Translations under genes and position numbers: made by a program
Shown here: positions 16,276 through 27,554 of the stretch, in pieces
Layout of the letters: each line of letters begins with the position of its first letter
Position numbering within the stretch: the first letter of the stretch is position 1
The notes under the pieces: generated by a model
What the model was told of the DNA's origin: nothing
Database searches by the model: none
Seen by the model: the letters and a program-made list of their open reading frames with translations, nothing else
Origin: Bryobacterales bacterium
GTDB lineage: Bacteria > Acidobacteriota > Terriglobia > Bryobacterales > Bryobacteraceae
Direction of reading: 5' to 3'
Assembly: GCA_027452065.1 (NCBI GenBank)
Contig: DAIDHC010000201.1
Location: forward strand, 1 to 43,505
DNA length: 43,505 nucleotides

Positions 16276-17930
16276 GCGGGCGTTTCGACCTGCGACAGCA
16301 CGACGGGGAGCGCGCGGGACGGGGTCTTCAGGCGCGCCTTGCGGTGCTTGTAGGCGGCGTCGATGAAGGCGGAGAAGAGCGGGTGGGGCTCGAGAGGCTT
16401 CGACTTGAACTCGGGGTGGAACTGCACGCCGACGTACCAGGGATGGGCCGGGACCTCGCAGATTTCGACATAGACGCCGTCGGGAGTCTGGCCGGCGATG
16501 CGCATGCCGTGGCTGGCGAGGACGGCCTCGTATTCGCGGTTGAACTCGTAGCGGTGGCGGTGGCGCTCGCTGACTTCGTCGCGGCCGTAGGCTTCGCGGG
16601 CGAAGCTGCCTTCGGTGAGGCGGCAGGGATAGGCGCCCAGGCGCATGGTGCCGCCGAGTTCATCTACGCCTTTGAGCTCGCGGAGTTTGTAGATGACGCG
16701 GTCGCGTGTCGCGGGATCGAATTCGGTGGAGTTGGCGGCGGAAAGGCCGCAAACGTTGCGCGCGAACTCGATGACCATGGTCTGCATGCCGAGGCAGATG
16801 CCGAAGTACGGGGTTTTGCTCTCGCGCGCGAAACGGATCGCGTCGATCATGCCTTCCACGCCGCGCTTGCCGAAGCCGCCGGGTACGAGGATGCCGTCGT
16901 ACTTGGCGAGATCGGAGCCGCATTCGGGGAAGCGGATGCTCTCGGACTCGATCCACTCGATGTTGACCTTGAGGCCGTGGGCGAGGCCGCCGTGGAGGAG
17001 GGCTTCCTTGAGGCTCTTGTAGGAGTCCTCGTACTCGACGTATTTGCCGACCAGGCCGATGGTGACTTCGTCGGCCGGGTTCTGAAGCCGTTCGAGCATG
17101 CCGGTCCAGCGGCCGAGGTTGCGGGGGCCGGCCGGCAGGCCGAGGATGCGGAGAAGGATCTCGTCGACGCCCTGTTCGGCGAAGGTGAGCGGGACTTCGT
17201 AGACGCTCTTGACGTCGCTGGCGGTGATGACGGCGTCCTCGTTGACGTCGCAGAACAGGGCGATCTTCTCCTTCATCTCGCGGGGGAGTGGGCGTTCGGA
17301 GCGGCACAGGAGCATGTCGGGCTGGATGCCGATGGCGCGCAATTCCTTGACGCTGTGCTGGGTTGGTTTGGTCTTGAGCTCCTGGGCGGCGGCGATCCAG
17401 GGGACGAGAGTGACGTGGACGAAGGCGGTGTTGTCGCGGCCCATTTCGTGGCGCAACTGGCGGATGGCCTCGAGGAAGGGGAGGCTCTCGATGTCGCCGA
17501 CGGTGCCGCCGATTTCGACGATGACGACGTCGGCGTCGCCGGCGACCTTGCGGGCCGCGGCTTTGATTTCGTTGGTGACGTGGGGAATCACCTGGACGGT
17601 TTTGCCGAGATAATCGCCGCGCCGCTCGCGCGAGATGATGCGCTCATAGATGCGGCCGGAGGTGAGGTTGTTGCTTTGGGTGAGCGGGGCGTGGGTGAAG
17701 CGCTCGTAATGGCCGAGGTCGAGATCGGTCTCGGCGCCGTCGTCGGTGACAAAAACCTCTCCGTGCTGGAAAGGGCTCATCGTACCCGGATCGACGTTCA
17801 GGTACGGATCGAACTTCTGCAGATTGACCTTGAGGCCGCGGCTCTCCAGAAGGCAGCCGATGGAGGCGGCGGCGATTCCCTTACCCAGGGATGAAACCAC
17901 GCCGCCGGTTACAAAGATGTATTTCGCCAT
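16272..17930 (-). CDS. pyrG: CTP synthase (glutamine-hydrolysing)
   Basis: The 552-residue enzyme aminates UTP to CTP. The N-terminal synthetase domain (about 1-270) starts [20 protein letters not shown] and has [20 protein letters not shown]. The C-terminal class I glutamine amidotransferase domain carries the Cys nucleophile in [16 protein letters not shown] and the His-Glu pair in VGVQFHPEF. It lies 7 bases after kdsB and overlaps kdsA. KdsB uses CTP to form CMP-Kdo, so the three genes supply linked substrates for LPS assembly. Confidence 0.97.
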   Translation of the reverse strand: MAKYIFVTGGVVSSLGKGIAAASIGCLLESRGLKVNLQKFDPYLNVDPGTMSPFQHGEVFVTDDGAETDLDLGHYERFTHAPLTQSNNLTSGRIYERIISRERRGDYLGKTVQVIPHVTNEIKAAARKVAGDADVVIVEIGGTVGDIESLPFLEAIRQLRHEMGRDNTAFVHVTLVPWIAAAQELKTKPTQHSVKELRAIGIQPDMLLCRSERPLPREMKEKIALFCDVNEDAVITASDVKSVYEVPLTFAEQGVDEILLRILGLPAGPRNLGRWTGMLERLQNPADEVTIGLVGKYVEYEDSYKSLKEALLHGGLAHGLKVNIEWIESESIRFPECGSDLAKYDGILVPGGFGKRGVEGMIDAIRFARESKTPYFGICLGMQTMVIEFARNVCGLSAANSTEFDPATRDRVIYKLRELKGVDELGGTMRLGAYPCRLTEGSFAREAYGRDEVSERHRHRYEFNREYEAVLASHGMRIAGQTPDGVYVEICEVPAHPWYVGVQFHPEFKSKPLEPHPLFSAFIDAAYKHRKARLKTPSRALPVVLSQVETPA

Positions 17931-17937
17931 GAGTCCC

Positions 17938-18678
17938 TCATCTCAACAATGTCGATTCGACCAGGCGCGAGGCGCGCTCGAGATCTTCGGGCGTGTCGAC
18001 GCCCAGCGAGTCGTACTCGGTTTCGGCCATGCGGATCCGGTAACCGTTTTCGAGCGCGCGAAGCTGCTCGAGGCGCTCGGCCCGTTCGAGCGGCCCGACG
18101 GGAAGCGACGAAAATTCGAGCAGGAATTTCCGCCGGTAGACATAAAGGCCGATGTGTTTGAAGCAGCGGACGGCGGCGCCATCGCGGGAGAACGGGATGG
18201 GGCAGCGGGAGAAGTAGAGCGCGTCGCCGAAGTGATTGGTGACCACCTTGACCACGTTGGGATTCGCCAGCTCTCCGGGGTCGTCAATCAGTTTTTTCAG
18301 GCTGGCCATGGGCAGATCGGGGTCGTCGAGCAGAGCGAGCGCGGCGGCGTCGATGGCGGCGGGATCGATCAGCGGTTCGTCGCCCTGGATGTTGACGACG
18401 ATATCGGCCGGGTCGGTGGAGGCGGCTTCGGCGGCGCGGTCCGTGCCGGAGGGGTGGTCGGGGCGCGTCATAACGACGGGGGCGCCGAAGGAGCGGGAGG
18501 CGTCGCGAATGCGCTCGTCGTCGGTGGCGACGACCAGGCGGCTGAGGTAGCGGGCCTGCGAGGCACGTTCATAGACGTGCTGGAGCATAGGCTTGCCGGC
18601 GAGGAGAGCGAGGGGTTTTCCTGGGAAGCGGGAGGAGGCAAACCGGGCGGGTATTACGCCCAGAATTCTCGTACGCAC
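17938..18678 (-). CDS. kdsB: 3-deoxy-manno-octulosonate cytidylyltransferase (CMP-Kdo synthetase)
   Basis: The enzyme activates Kdo with CTP for transfer to lipid [21 protein letters not shown] is the N-terminal nucleotide-binding signature. [19 protein letters not shown], a KKLIDDP segment and [11 protein letters not shown] are all present. The open frame extends to GTG 18693, but I prefer GTG 18678 (246 residues), because [12 protein letters not shown] is the usual beginning and an extended -10 box (TGGTAACAT) ends just 5 bases before it. This would make the operon transcript leaderless. It is the first gene of kdsB-pyrG-kdsA. Confidence 0.94.
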   Translation of the reverse strand: MRTRILGVIPARFASSRFPGKPLALLAGKPMLQHVYERASQARYLSRLVVATDDERIRDASRSFGAPVVMTRPDHPSGTDRAAEAASTDPADIVVNIQGDEPLIDPAAIDAAALALLDDPDLPMASLKKLIDDPGELANPNVVKVVTNHFGDALYFSRCPIPFSRDGAAVRCFKHIGLYVYRRKFLLEFSSLPVGPLERAERLEQLRALENGYRIRMAETEYDSLGVDTPEDLERASRLVESTLLR

Positions 18679-18683
18679 AATCG

Positions 18684-18692
18684 ATGTTACCA
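18684..18692 (-). promoter_or_regulatory. Extended -10 promoter element for kdsB-pyrG-kdsA
   Basis: TGGTAACAT on the minus strand is a TGn-extended -10 ending 5 bases before GTG 18678. Transcription would begin at or within a base of the start codon. No consensus -35 is seen, as is common with extended -10 promoters. Confidence 0.45.
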
Positions 18693-18728
18693 CAGTGGGC
18701 AGCGGAGGCCGAATGCGGGTGCGGCGCC

Positions 18729-18737
18729 TGCTACGAT
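18729..18737 (+). promoter_or_regulatory. Extended -10 promoter element for the metalloprotease gene
   Basis: TGCTACGAT is a TGn-extended -10 that ends 8 bases before ATG 18746. There is no Shine-Dalgarno between them. It diverges from the kdsB element, so both promoters fit within about 55 bases. Confidence 0.45.
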
Positions 18738-18745
18738 GACGTTCT

Positions 18746-21181
18746 ATGCGGACTCTGCTGCTGATCGCCTTCCTTGTTCCGAGCCTTGCTCCGGCTCAGG
18801 AAAAACCGCTGCCGGCAATTGCGGCGCGCACGGCCGGGATGAAGAAGCTCGACGGTTTCTTTCCGATGTACTGGGACGAGCGGGCGGGGAAGCTGTGGCT
18901 GGAGATCGGGCGCTTCGACAGCGAATTTCTCTATCTGAACTCGCTGCCGGGCGGGATGGGATCGAACGACGTCGGACTCGACCGGGGGCAGCCGGGCGGG
19001 GAGCACATTGTCAAATTCGAGCGCAGCGGGCCGAAGGTGCTGCTGGTGGAGCCGAACTACCGGTTCCGGGCGATCGAGGGCGGCCAGGACGAGAAGCGGG
19101 CGGTCGAGGAATCCTTCGCGCAGTCGGTGTTGTGGGGCTTCGAGGCGCAGGCGGAAGAGGACGGGCGGGTGCTGGTGGACGGCACGCCGTTTTTCCTGCA
19201 TGACGCGCATCACGTGATCGAGGCGCTGCGGCGCGCCAAGCAAGGGGCTTACCGGCTGGACGCGGCGCGGTCGGCGCTGTACCTGCCGCGTACGAAGGAT
19301 TTTCCGAAGAACACGGAAGTGGAGGCGACGCTGACGTTCGCGCTGGGCGACGGCGAGGCGGGGCGCTATGTGCGCGAGGTGACGCCGACGCCGGAGGCGA
19401 TCACGCTGAGGGAGCACCACTCGTTTGTTGAGCTGCCCGGGCCGGGCTACCGGCCGCGCGCCTACGATCCGCGCGCCGGTTATTTCGGCGTGATGTTCCG
19501 CGATTTTTCCGCGCCGTTGAGCCGCCCGCAGGAGACGCGATACATTGCGCGGCATCGTCTTCAGAAGAAGAATCCCACGGTGGTGCCCAGCGACCCGGTT
19601 GCGCCGATTGTGTATTACCTGGATCGCGGGGCGCCGGAGCCTCTGCGGTCGGCGCTGCTCGAAGGGGCGCGGTGGTGGAACCAGGCGTTCGAGGCCGCCG
19701 GCTACCGCGACGCCTTTCGCGTGGAGCTGCTGCCGGAGGACGCCGATCCGATGGACGTGCGCTACAACCTGATTCAGTGGGTGCACCGGTACACGCGCGG
19801 GTGGAGCTACGGCAGCTCGATCACCGACCCGAGGACGGGAGAAATCATCAAGGGCCAGGTGACGCTGGGCTCGCTGAGGTCGCGGCAGGACTACCTGATC
19901 GCCGAGGGATTTCTGGCGCCGTATGAGGAAGGGCGGCCGATACCGAAAGACATGGAAGCGCTGGTGCTGGCGCGGACGCGGCAGTTGGCGGCGCACGAAG
20001 TGGGGCACACGCTCGGGCTGCAGCACAACTTCGCCTCGAGTGTGAACAACCGGGCTTCGGTGATGGACTATCCGCCGCCGGTGCCGGTACTCGACGGCGC
20101 CGGGGCGCCGGATTTGAACAACGCTTACGCGACGGGAATCGGGGCCTGGGACAAGGTGACGATCGCGTACGGCTATCAGGATTTTCCGGCCGGCACGGAC
20201 GAGAGCGCGGCGCTGGACGGCATCATCAAGCGAGCGCTCGGCGGCGGGCTGCTGTATCTGACGGACGCCGACGCGCGGCCGCCGGGGAGCGTTTCGCCGG
20301 TGGCGCATCTGTGGGACAGCGGGGCCAACGCGGTGGATGAGCTGGAGCGGATGATCGCGGTGCGGCAGCGGGTAATGGAGCGCTTCGGGGCGAACAATAT
20401 ACCGCCGCGGGCTCCGATGGCGACGCTCGAAGACGTGCTGGTGCCGGCGTATCTGATGCACCGCTATCAGACGGAGGCGGCGTCGAAATTTCTGGGCGGC
20501 CAGTATTACTCGTACGCGCTGCGCGGGGACGGGCAGTTGATTACGAAAATGGTGCCGGCGGCCGAACAGAAGCGGGCGTTGACGGTGCTGCTGAAGACCG
20601 TGGATCCGGCGTTTCTCGACCTGCCGCCGGCGCTGGTGGCGATGATCCCGCCGCGGCCGCCGGGTTACCCGCGGTCGAGGGAAGATTTTGCGGGTCATAC
20701 CGGGCTGGCGTTCGATCCGTTGGGTGCGGTCGAAGCGGCGGCCAACATCACGGTGAGCCAGATTCTGGAGCCGACCAGGGCGGCGCGGCTGATGGAGCAG
20801 CATGCGGCCGACCCGGGCATCGACGGCATTGACGTGGTGATCCGGAAGCTGGTGGCCGTGAGTTGGCGGGCGCCGCGGGACGCCGATCCGCGGCGGGCCC
20901 TGATCCGGCGGGAGGTGGACAACGTCGTCCTGGTGAAGCTGATGGCGCTGGCGGGCAGCGCCGAGACGGCGCCGGGCGTGCGGGCGATCGCGTACCGGAA
21001 TCTCAGCGCGCTCAAGACGTGGCTCGATCAGCTTCAACAGAAGGACGAGGCGCATGACACTTTCGCCTCGGCGCTGCTGAAGCGCTTTCTGGAAAACCCG
21101 ACGGTAGAGGTTATTCCGGCGTTGCCGGAGCCGCCGCCCGGGCAGCCGATCGGGGAGGACGACGCCGGCCTCCTCCGCTAG
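18746..21181 (+). CDS. Secreted zinc metalloprotease, metzincin-like (DUF5117/DUF4953 type)
   Basis: The 811-residue protein starts with a signal peptide (hydrophobic MRTLLLIAFLVPSLAPAQ). The middle holds HEVGHTLGLQH (residues 417-427), the HExxHxxGxxH zinc site of metzincins, followed by a probable Met-turn (SVMDY). Before it, residues about 30-280 match the DUF5118/DUF5117 region that precedes such proteases, including MYWDERAGKLWLEI and GSNDVGLDRGQ. The C-terminal 350 residues match the DUF4953 extension. These large proteases are common in Acidobacteriota and Bacteroidota, but their substrates are unknown. The GH2 gene follows 26 bases later on the same strand. Confidence 0.88.
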   Translation: MRTLLLIAFLVPSLAPAQEKPLPAIAARTAGMKKLDGFFPMYWDERAGKLWLEIGRFDSEFLYLNSLPGGMGSNDVGLDRGQPGGEHIVKFERSGPKVLLVEPNYRFRAIEGGQDEKRAVEESFAQSVLWGFEAQAEEDGRVLVDGTPFFLHDAHHVIEALRRAKQGAYRLDAARSALYLPRTKDFPKNTEVEATLTFALGDGEAGRYVREVTPTPEAITLREHHSFVELPGPGYRPRAYDPRAGYFGVMFRDFSAPLSRPQETRYIARHRLQKKNPTVVPSDPVAPIVYYLDRGAPEPLRSALLEGARWWNQAFEAAGYRDAFRVELLPEDADPMDVRYNLIQWVHRYTRGWSYGSSITDPRTGEIIKGQVTLGSLRSRQDYLIAEGFLAPYEEGRPIPKDMEALVLARTRQLAAHEVGHTLGLQHNFASSVNNRASVMDYPPPVPVLDGAGAPDLNNAYATGIGAWDKVTIAYGYQDFPAGTDESAALDGIIKRALGGGLLYLTDADARPPGSVSPVAHLWDSGANAVDELERMIAVRQRVMERFGANNIPPRAPMATLEDVLVPAYLMHRYQTEAASKFLGGQYYSYALRGDGQLITKMVPAAEQKRALTVLLKTVDPAFLDLPPALVAMIPPRPPGYPRSREDFAGHTGLAFDPLGAVEAAANITVSQILEPTRAARLMEQHAADPGIDGIDVVIRKLVAVSWRAPRDADPRRALIRREVDNVVLVKLMALAGSAETAPGVRAIAYRNLSALKTWLDQLQQKDEAHDTFASALLKRFLENPTVEVIPALPEPPPGQPIGEDDAGLLR

Positions 21182-21207
21182 AGGCGGCGTTGGGTAAGCT
21201 AGGAGCG

Positions 21208-23001
21208 ATGCGATTCGTCACGCTTCTTGTTGCCTGCGCGGCCTTGTCGGCCGCGGAAATGCCCCGGCCCGAATATCCGCAGCCGCAGTTCGAGCGGACC
21301 GAGTGGCAGAACCTGAACGGGAGTTGGGAGTTCGACTTCGACGACGCCAACACCGGCATGGACGGCCATTGGTGGAACGGTGAGAAGGCGTTCGCGCGCA
21401 CGATCACGGTTCCGTTTTGCTTCGAGAGCAAGAAGAGCGGCATCGGCGATACGTCTTTCCACCGGTGGGTGTGGTACCGGCGGACGTTCAGCGTGCCGGC
21501 GGGCTGGAGCGGCCGGCGCGTGCTGCTGCACTTCGGCGCGGTCGACTACCGGGCCTGGGTGTGGGTGAACGGCGAGAGGGCCGGTTCGCACGAGGGCGGC
21601 AACACGCCGTTCGCCTTCGATGTGACGGCGCTGCTGAAGCCGGGCGGCAATACGGTGACCGTGCGGGCGGAGGATCCGCCGGAGGACCGGTACATTCCGC
21701 GCGGCAAGCAGTACTGGAAGCCGCAGTCCGAGAGTATCTTCTACACGCGGACGAGCGGCATCTGGCAGACGGTCTGGATGGAGCCGGTGAGCGCGGCGCA
21801 CATCGAGAGCGTGCAGATTACGGCCGGCATGGACGGGTTGGCGCAGTTTTACGCGGTCGTGGCGGGAGCTTCGCCGGGAATGGAATTTCGCGCCAGTGTG
21901 GCGTCGGAGGGCGCCACCGTCGGGTCGGCGGTGGTTCCGGCGACGAGCGGGCACGTGTCGGCGACGGTGCAGGTGCAGGGGGCGCGATTGTGGTCGCCGG
22001 ATCATCCGAACCTGTACGACGTGACGTTCGAGTTGGTCGAGAAGGGCAAGGCGGTGGACCAGGTGAAGTCGTACTTGGGATTCCGCAGCATCGGGCGGGA
22101 CGGCGGCATGATTACGCTCAACGGAAGGCGGACGGTGTTGAAGTTTGTCCTCGATCAGGGCTATTGGCCGGAGAGCATTCTGACGCCGCCATCGGACGAC
22201 GCGCTGAAGTACGACATCAAGATGACCAAGGACATGGGCTTCAACGGAGCGCGCAAGCACCAGAAGGTGGAGGACCCGCGCTATCTGTACTGGGCCGATC
22301 ACATGGGCTTGATGGTGTCGAGCGAAATGGCGAACGCATATGAGTTCGACGCGGGAGCCGTGGAGCGATTCACGCGGGAGTGGATGGAAGCCGTGAAGCG
22401 CGATTACAGCCATCCTTCCATCGTGATCTGGGTGCCGATCAACGAAAGCTGGGGCGTGCCGGCGCTGAAGGAGGATCCGCAGCAGGCCGCCTATCTCCAG
22501 GCGCTGTACCATCTGACAGGCGCGCTGGACGCGACGCGCCCGGTGATCGACAACGAGGGATGGGAGCACACCGATGAGACGGACCTGTTCGCGATTCACG
22601 ATTATGCGGCGAACGGGGATGCGCTGGCGGCGAAATACCAGAGCCTGGGGGATCCGGACGCGGCGATCCCGGACGGCGGCCGGGCGGCGCTGATCCCGGG
22701 CTTCGCCTACAACGGCGCGCCGATGTACCTGTCGGAGTTCGGCGGCGTGGCGTTCGTGCCGGAGGGTGCGAAGACGCCGGGGAAATCGTGGGGCTACGCG
22801 GGCGTGGAGAAGACACAGGAGGCGGCGATGAACCGTATCAGCTCGCTGTTTACGGCCATCGCCGAAACCCCCGCCTTCGCCGGCTACTGCTACACGCAGC
22901 TTACCGACGTGGAGCAGGAAGTGAACGGGCTGATGACCTATGACCGCAAGCCGAAGTATCCGGTGGAAGAGATCCGGAAGATGAACGCGCTGGTGAAGTA
23001 G
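21208..23001 (+). CDS. Secreted glycoside hydrolase family 2 enzyme
   Basis: From ATG 21208, preceded by TAGGAGCG, the 597-residue protein has a signal peptide ending near SAAEM. Domain order is the GH2 sugar-binding jelly roll (about 20-185, with FCFESKKSGIGD and YRAWVWVNGERAGSHEGG), an immunoglobulin-like middle (about 190-285), and a TIM barrel (about 290-590). The acid/base Glu413 lies in PINESWG and the nucleophile Glu510 in LSEFGG. It is shorter than LacZ and closer to secreted GH2 beta-galactosidase, glucuronidase or mannosidase-like enzymes. The exact sugar is unknown. An in-frame ATG at 21190 is less likely. Confidence 0.9.
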   Translation: MRFVTLLVACAALSAAEMPRPEYPQPQFERTEWQNLNGSWEFDFDDANTGMDGHWWNGEKAFARTITVPFCFESKKSGIGDTSFHRWVWYRRTFSVPAGWSGRRVLLHFGAVDYRAWVWVNGERAGSHEGGNTPFAFDVTALLKPGGNTVTVRAEDPPEDRYIPRGKQYWKPQSESIFYTRTSGIWQTVWMEPVSAAHIESVQITAGMDGLAQFYAVVAGASPGMEFRASVASEGATVGSAVVPATSGHVSATVQVQGARLWSPDHPNLYDVTFELVEKGKAVDQVKSYLGFRSIGRDGGMITLNGRRTVLKFVLDQGYWPESILTPPSDDALKYDIKMTKDMGFNGARKHQKVEDPRYLYWADHMGLMVSSEMANAYEFDAGAVERFTREWMEAVKRDYSHPSIVIWVPINESWGVPALKEDPQQAAYLQALYHLTGALDATRPVIDNEGWEHTDETDLFAIHDYAANGDALAAKYQSLGDPDAAIPDGGRAALIPGFAYNGAPMYLSEFGGVAFVPEGAKTPGKSWGYAGVEKTQEAAMNRISSLFTAIAETPAFAGYCYTQLTDVEQEVNGLMTYDRKPKYPVEEIRKMNALVK

Positions 23002-23010
23002 GCGCCTTCC

Positions 23011-24813
23011 TCAGGGAGCATGCACCTGCTCGAGGCGAAGAGCGGGGCGCGGAGCGGTGGCCGGAGGCGGCGCGGGGGCGGCGGGCGGCGGTGGGGGAGG
23101 CTCGGCGGGGAACGGAGCGAGCTTGGGCGGGTTGAAATCGGGCTCGAGGAGCCACACGGAACGGCGCGGATAGCGGTCGCGAAGGCTTTGGTTGGCCGCG
23201 GGCCCGAGGTCGCGCGCCCAGACAACGCGGGCCGCATCGATGTCGGCGGCGTTGTAAACCCATTCCTCCTGAAACCCGTGCCGCGGGCTGTAGCGGACGA
23301 AGACGAGCTTCGAGCCGGGCAGATGATCGACGGCGTCGTAGATCGGGCGCCGGCGCTCTTCGCCCGGATGGTTTACGTGATACCAGGTCTCGTACTGCCG
23401 GAGGGCAAGGGAAGCGGGATCGCGGTCGCGGAGGTGGGCGGCGTACCAGAGGGTGAAATGCGCCGCGCAGAGAAAGACGAGCAGCGAAGCGGCTTCGGCG
23501 CCGGCGGCATGGCCGTGCCAGGAAATGCGCGTCAGGCGATCGAGGCCGGTGACGGCGGCAAGCAGAATGGGGCCGGCGAACTGCCCGGCGTAATGAGGAA
23601 AGAAGAAGGGATAGAAGTTGGCGCCGAGCACGTAGACCAGGAGAGTGCCGAAGAGGCAGAGATAGCGGGTATCGGCCAGAGAGGGAAGGAAGAAGGGAAG
23701 AGCGAGATAGAGGGGCGGCAGCAGGAAGAATCGCCAGAAGCGGACGCGGTATTCGAGGCGGCCGGTATAACGGTCGAGCGTTTCGGGGCCGCTGCCGTGG
23801 AAGCTAAGCTGCATTTCATAGTCGCCCCGCTGCTGCGGCGTGAGGGTGCTGTGAGGGACCGGGCTCGGCTGGAAGGTGAACGTGGCGGGCACGCCGTATT
23901 GAGAGCGGCTTAAGACATAAGGAAGCGTCGTCCAGGAGCCTGTGGCCTGGCGGTTTTGCGCCAGCGTGAGAAGGACGGCGGGTGCGGCGGCGATCAGGCA
24001 AGCGGCGGCGGGGCGGCGGAGAGAGCGGAGCGCCGGAAGGCGAAACTCGGGAAGGAGAAACAGGAACGCGCCGGCGAAGGCGAAGCTCGATTCGAAAGGG
24101 CGCGTGAGAAGGAGGAAGCCGAGGCCGAGGCCGAGCAACGCGCCGTCGAGAGCGCGGCGGCGGGCGCGAAGGCGCGGTAGAGCGCCGAAGACGAGACAGC
24201 CGGCCGCGGCCTGAACGTGGCCGCCCCAGTATTCATTGGTCCATTCGTTGAGCGGGCCGAACTGAAAAATCGCCAGGAAACCCCCGGCAAGCGCCCAGCC
24301 GGGAGTGGTCCAGCCGCGGAGCATCCAGTAGGTGAGGGCGCAGAGAGCGGACATGGCCAACAGCACGCCGGTCCACGGAACGCCGGAGAGAAACCTTCCG
24401 GCGGCGAGGAGCAGGCCGGTGCCGATGGCGTAGATGGAACCGTAGGAGGGCTGCTGCAGCGCGTAGATGGTTTCGAAGAACCGGCTGAGCGGATGGGGCG
24501 GATTGGCGAGGCGGAAATGCAGGAGGGTATCGGCGGCCAGCAGGTGCGCGAATTCGTCATAGACGTTGGGAGTGGGCGCGGGGTGTTGCGGCAGGAGCAG
24601 GAGGCGGAGGGCCAGCGGAAGGCAGGCGAGCAGGAGCATGGACCATGCGGTGCGCGGCGCAAGACGCGCCAGGCGAGGCTGCACGAAAGGGCGCCAGAGA
24701 AAGGCGTACGCGATCAGGAGTAAGGCGAGCGCGGCTTCCAGAAAATCCACCGCTCCGAAGCCGATCGGGTTTTCGAGCGGCTCGAATGACGGGAGCGGGG
24801 CGAGGGGCGGCAT
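23011..24813 (-). CDS. Polytopic membrane protein, GT-C glycosyltransferase-like
   Basis: The 600-residue protein has about ten or more hydrophobic segments spread from residue 25 to 450, then a soluble domain and a Pro/Ala-rich tail of about 45 residues. The first extracytoplasmic loop contains YDEFAHLLAADT, an acidic pair in the position used for metal and lipid-phosphosugar binding in GT-C enzymes such as ArnT and PMT. That suggests transfer of a sugar from a polyprenyl carrier on the outer face of the inner membrane, but no specific family is certain. It is convergent with the GH2 gene, with only 9 bases between stop codons. GGAG stands before the ATG. Confidence 0.65.
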   Translation of the reverse strand: MPPLAPLPSFEPLENPIGFGAVDFLEAALALLLIAYAFLWRPFVQPRLARLAPRTAWSMLLLACLPLALRLLLLPQHPAPTPNVYDEFAHLLAADTLLHFRLANPPHPLSRFFETIYALQQPSYGSIYAIGTGLLLAAGRFLSGVPWTGVLLAMSALCALTYWMLRGWTTPGWALAGGFLAIFQFGPLNEWTNEYWGGHVQAAAGCLVFGALPRLRARRRALDGALLGLGLGFLLLTRPFESSFAFAGAFLFLLPEFRLPALRSLRRPAAACLIAAAPAVLLTLAQNRQATGSWTTLPYVLSRSQYGVPATFTFQPSPVPHSTLTPQQRGDYEMQLSFHGSGPETLDRYTGRLEYRVRFWRFFLLPPLYLALPFFLPSLADTRYLCLFGTLLVYVLGANFYPFFFPHYAGQFAGPILLAAVTGLDRLTRISWHGHAAGAEAASLLVFLCAAHFTLWYAAHLRDRDPASLALRQYETWYHVNHPGEERRRPIYDAVDHLPGSKLVFVRYSPRHGFQEEWVYNAADIDAARVVWARDLGPAANQSLRDRYPRRSVWLLEPDFNPPKLAPFPAEPPPPPPAAPAPPPATAPRPALRLEQVHAP

Positions 24814-24870
24814 GAAAGCTCCAGTCTGTCATATCGAACCCGCGGAAGCGCCCGCCGCGGGCGCGCCGGA

Positions 24871-27351
<2,481 letters not shown>

Positions 27352-27370
27352 GATCCTGAATCCTCCCGGC

Positions 27371-27411
27371 GAAAGTCCGGACGTCCCGGTTCGAGGCATG
27401 GCTCGACTTTC
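27371..27411 (-). promoter_or_regulatory. Potential multi-branched RNA structure in the hppA leader
   Basis: On the minus strand GAAAGTC and GACTTTC are exact complements closing a segment that contains a CGAG..CTCG hairpin and a CCGG..CCGG hairpin. Together they could form a small three-way junction about 20 bases upstream of the hppA start and just before its Shine-Dalgarno. It does not match any riboswitch consensus I remember. Found by eye; stability has not been computed. Confidence 0.3.
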
Positions 27412-27453
27412 AGCGTGGCAGGCCCCTATCGCCCGGCACACGCACTTTTCGAT

Positions 27454-27483
27454 ACAGTAGCGTAGCACGTCTAGGGCCAGCAA
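27454..27483 (-). promoter_or_regulatory. Candidate sigma-70 promoter for hppA
   Basis: TTGCTG, an 18-base spacer and TACTGT lie on the minus strand about 100 bases upstream of the hppA start. The predicted transcript would carry a leader of about 95 bases containing the possible structure at 27371..27411. The hexamers match the consensus only partly. Confidence 0.35.
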
Positions 27484-27499
27484 CCTTAGATCGAAGACG

Positions 27500-27518
27500 G
27501 TGGGTCAAATTGACCCAC
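27500..27518. promoter_or_regulatory. Perfect 19-bp palindrome, likely operator
   Basis: GTGGGTCAA, one central A, then TTGACCCAC: nine-base arms are exactly complementary. It lies between the divergent hppA and PHP-like genes, 37 bases upstream of ATG 27555 and just upstream of the candidate hppA promoter. The symmetry and position fit a site for a dimeric repressor or activator. The regulator is not identifiable from the site. Confidence 0.55.
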
Positions 27519-27554
27519 GAACGGATGTGCCGGGCCGGACGGAAGGAGCGAGCG

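Noticed and set aside
16344-17894. Long plus-strand frame opposite pyrG
   Set aside because: Ala/Gly/Asp/Val-rich antisense shadow; pyrG is certain on the other strand.
18731-21055. Long minus-strand frame opposite the metalloprotease gene
   Set aside because: Arg/His/Pro-rich shadow without domains; the plus-strand gene has a signal peptide and a full zinc site.
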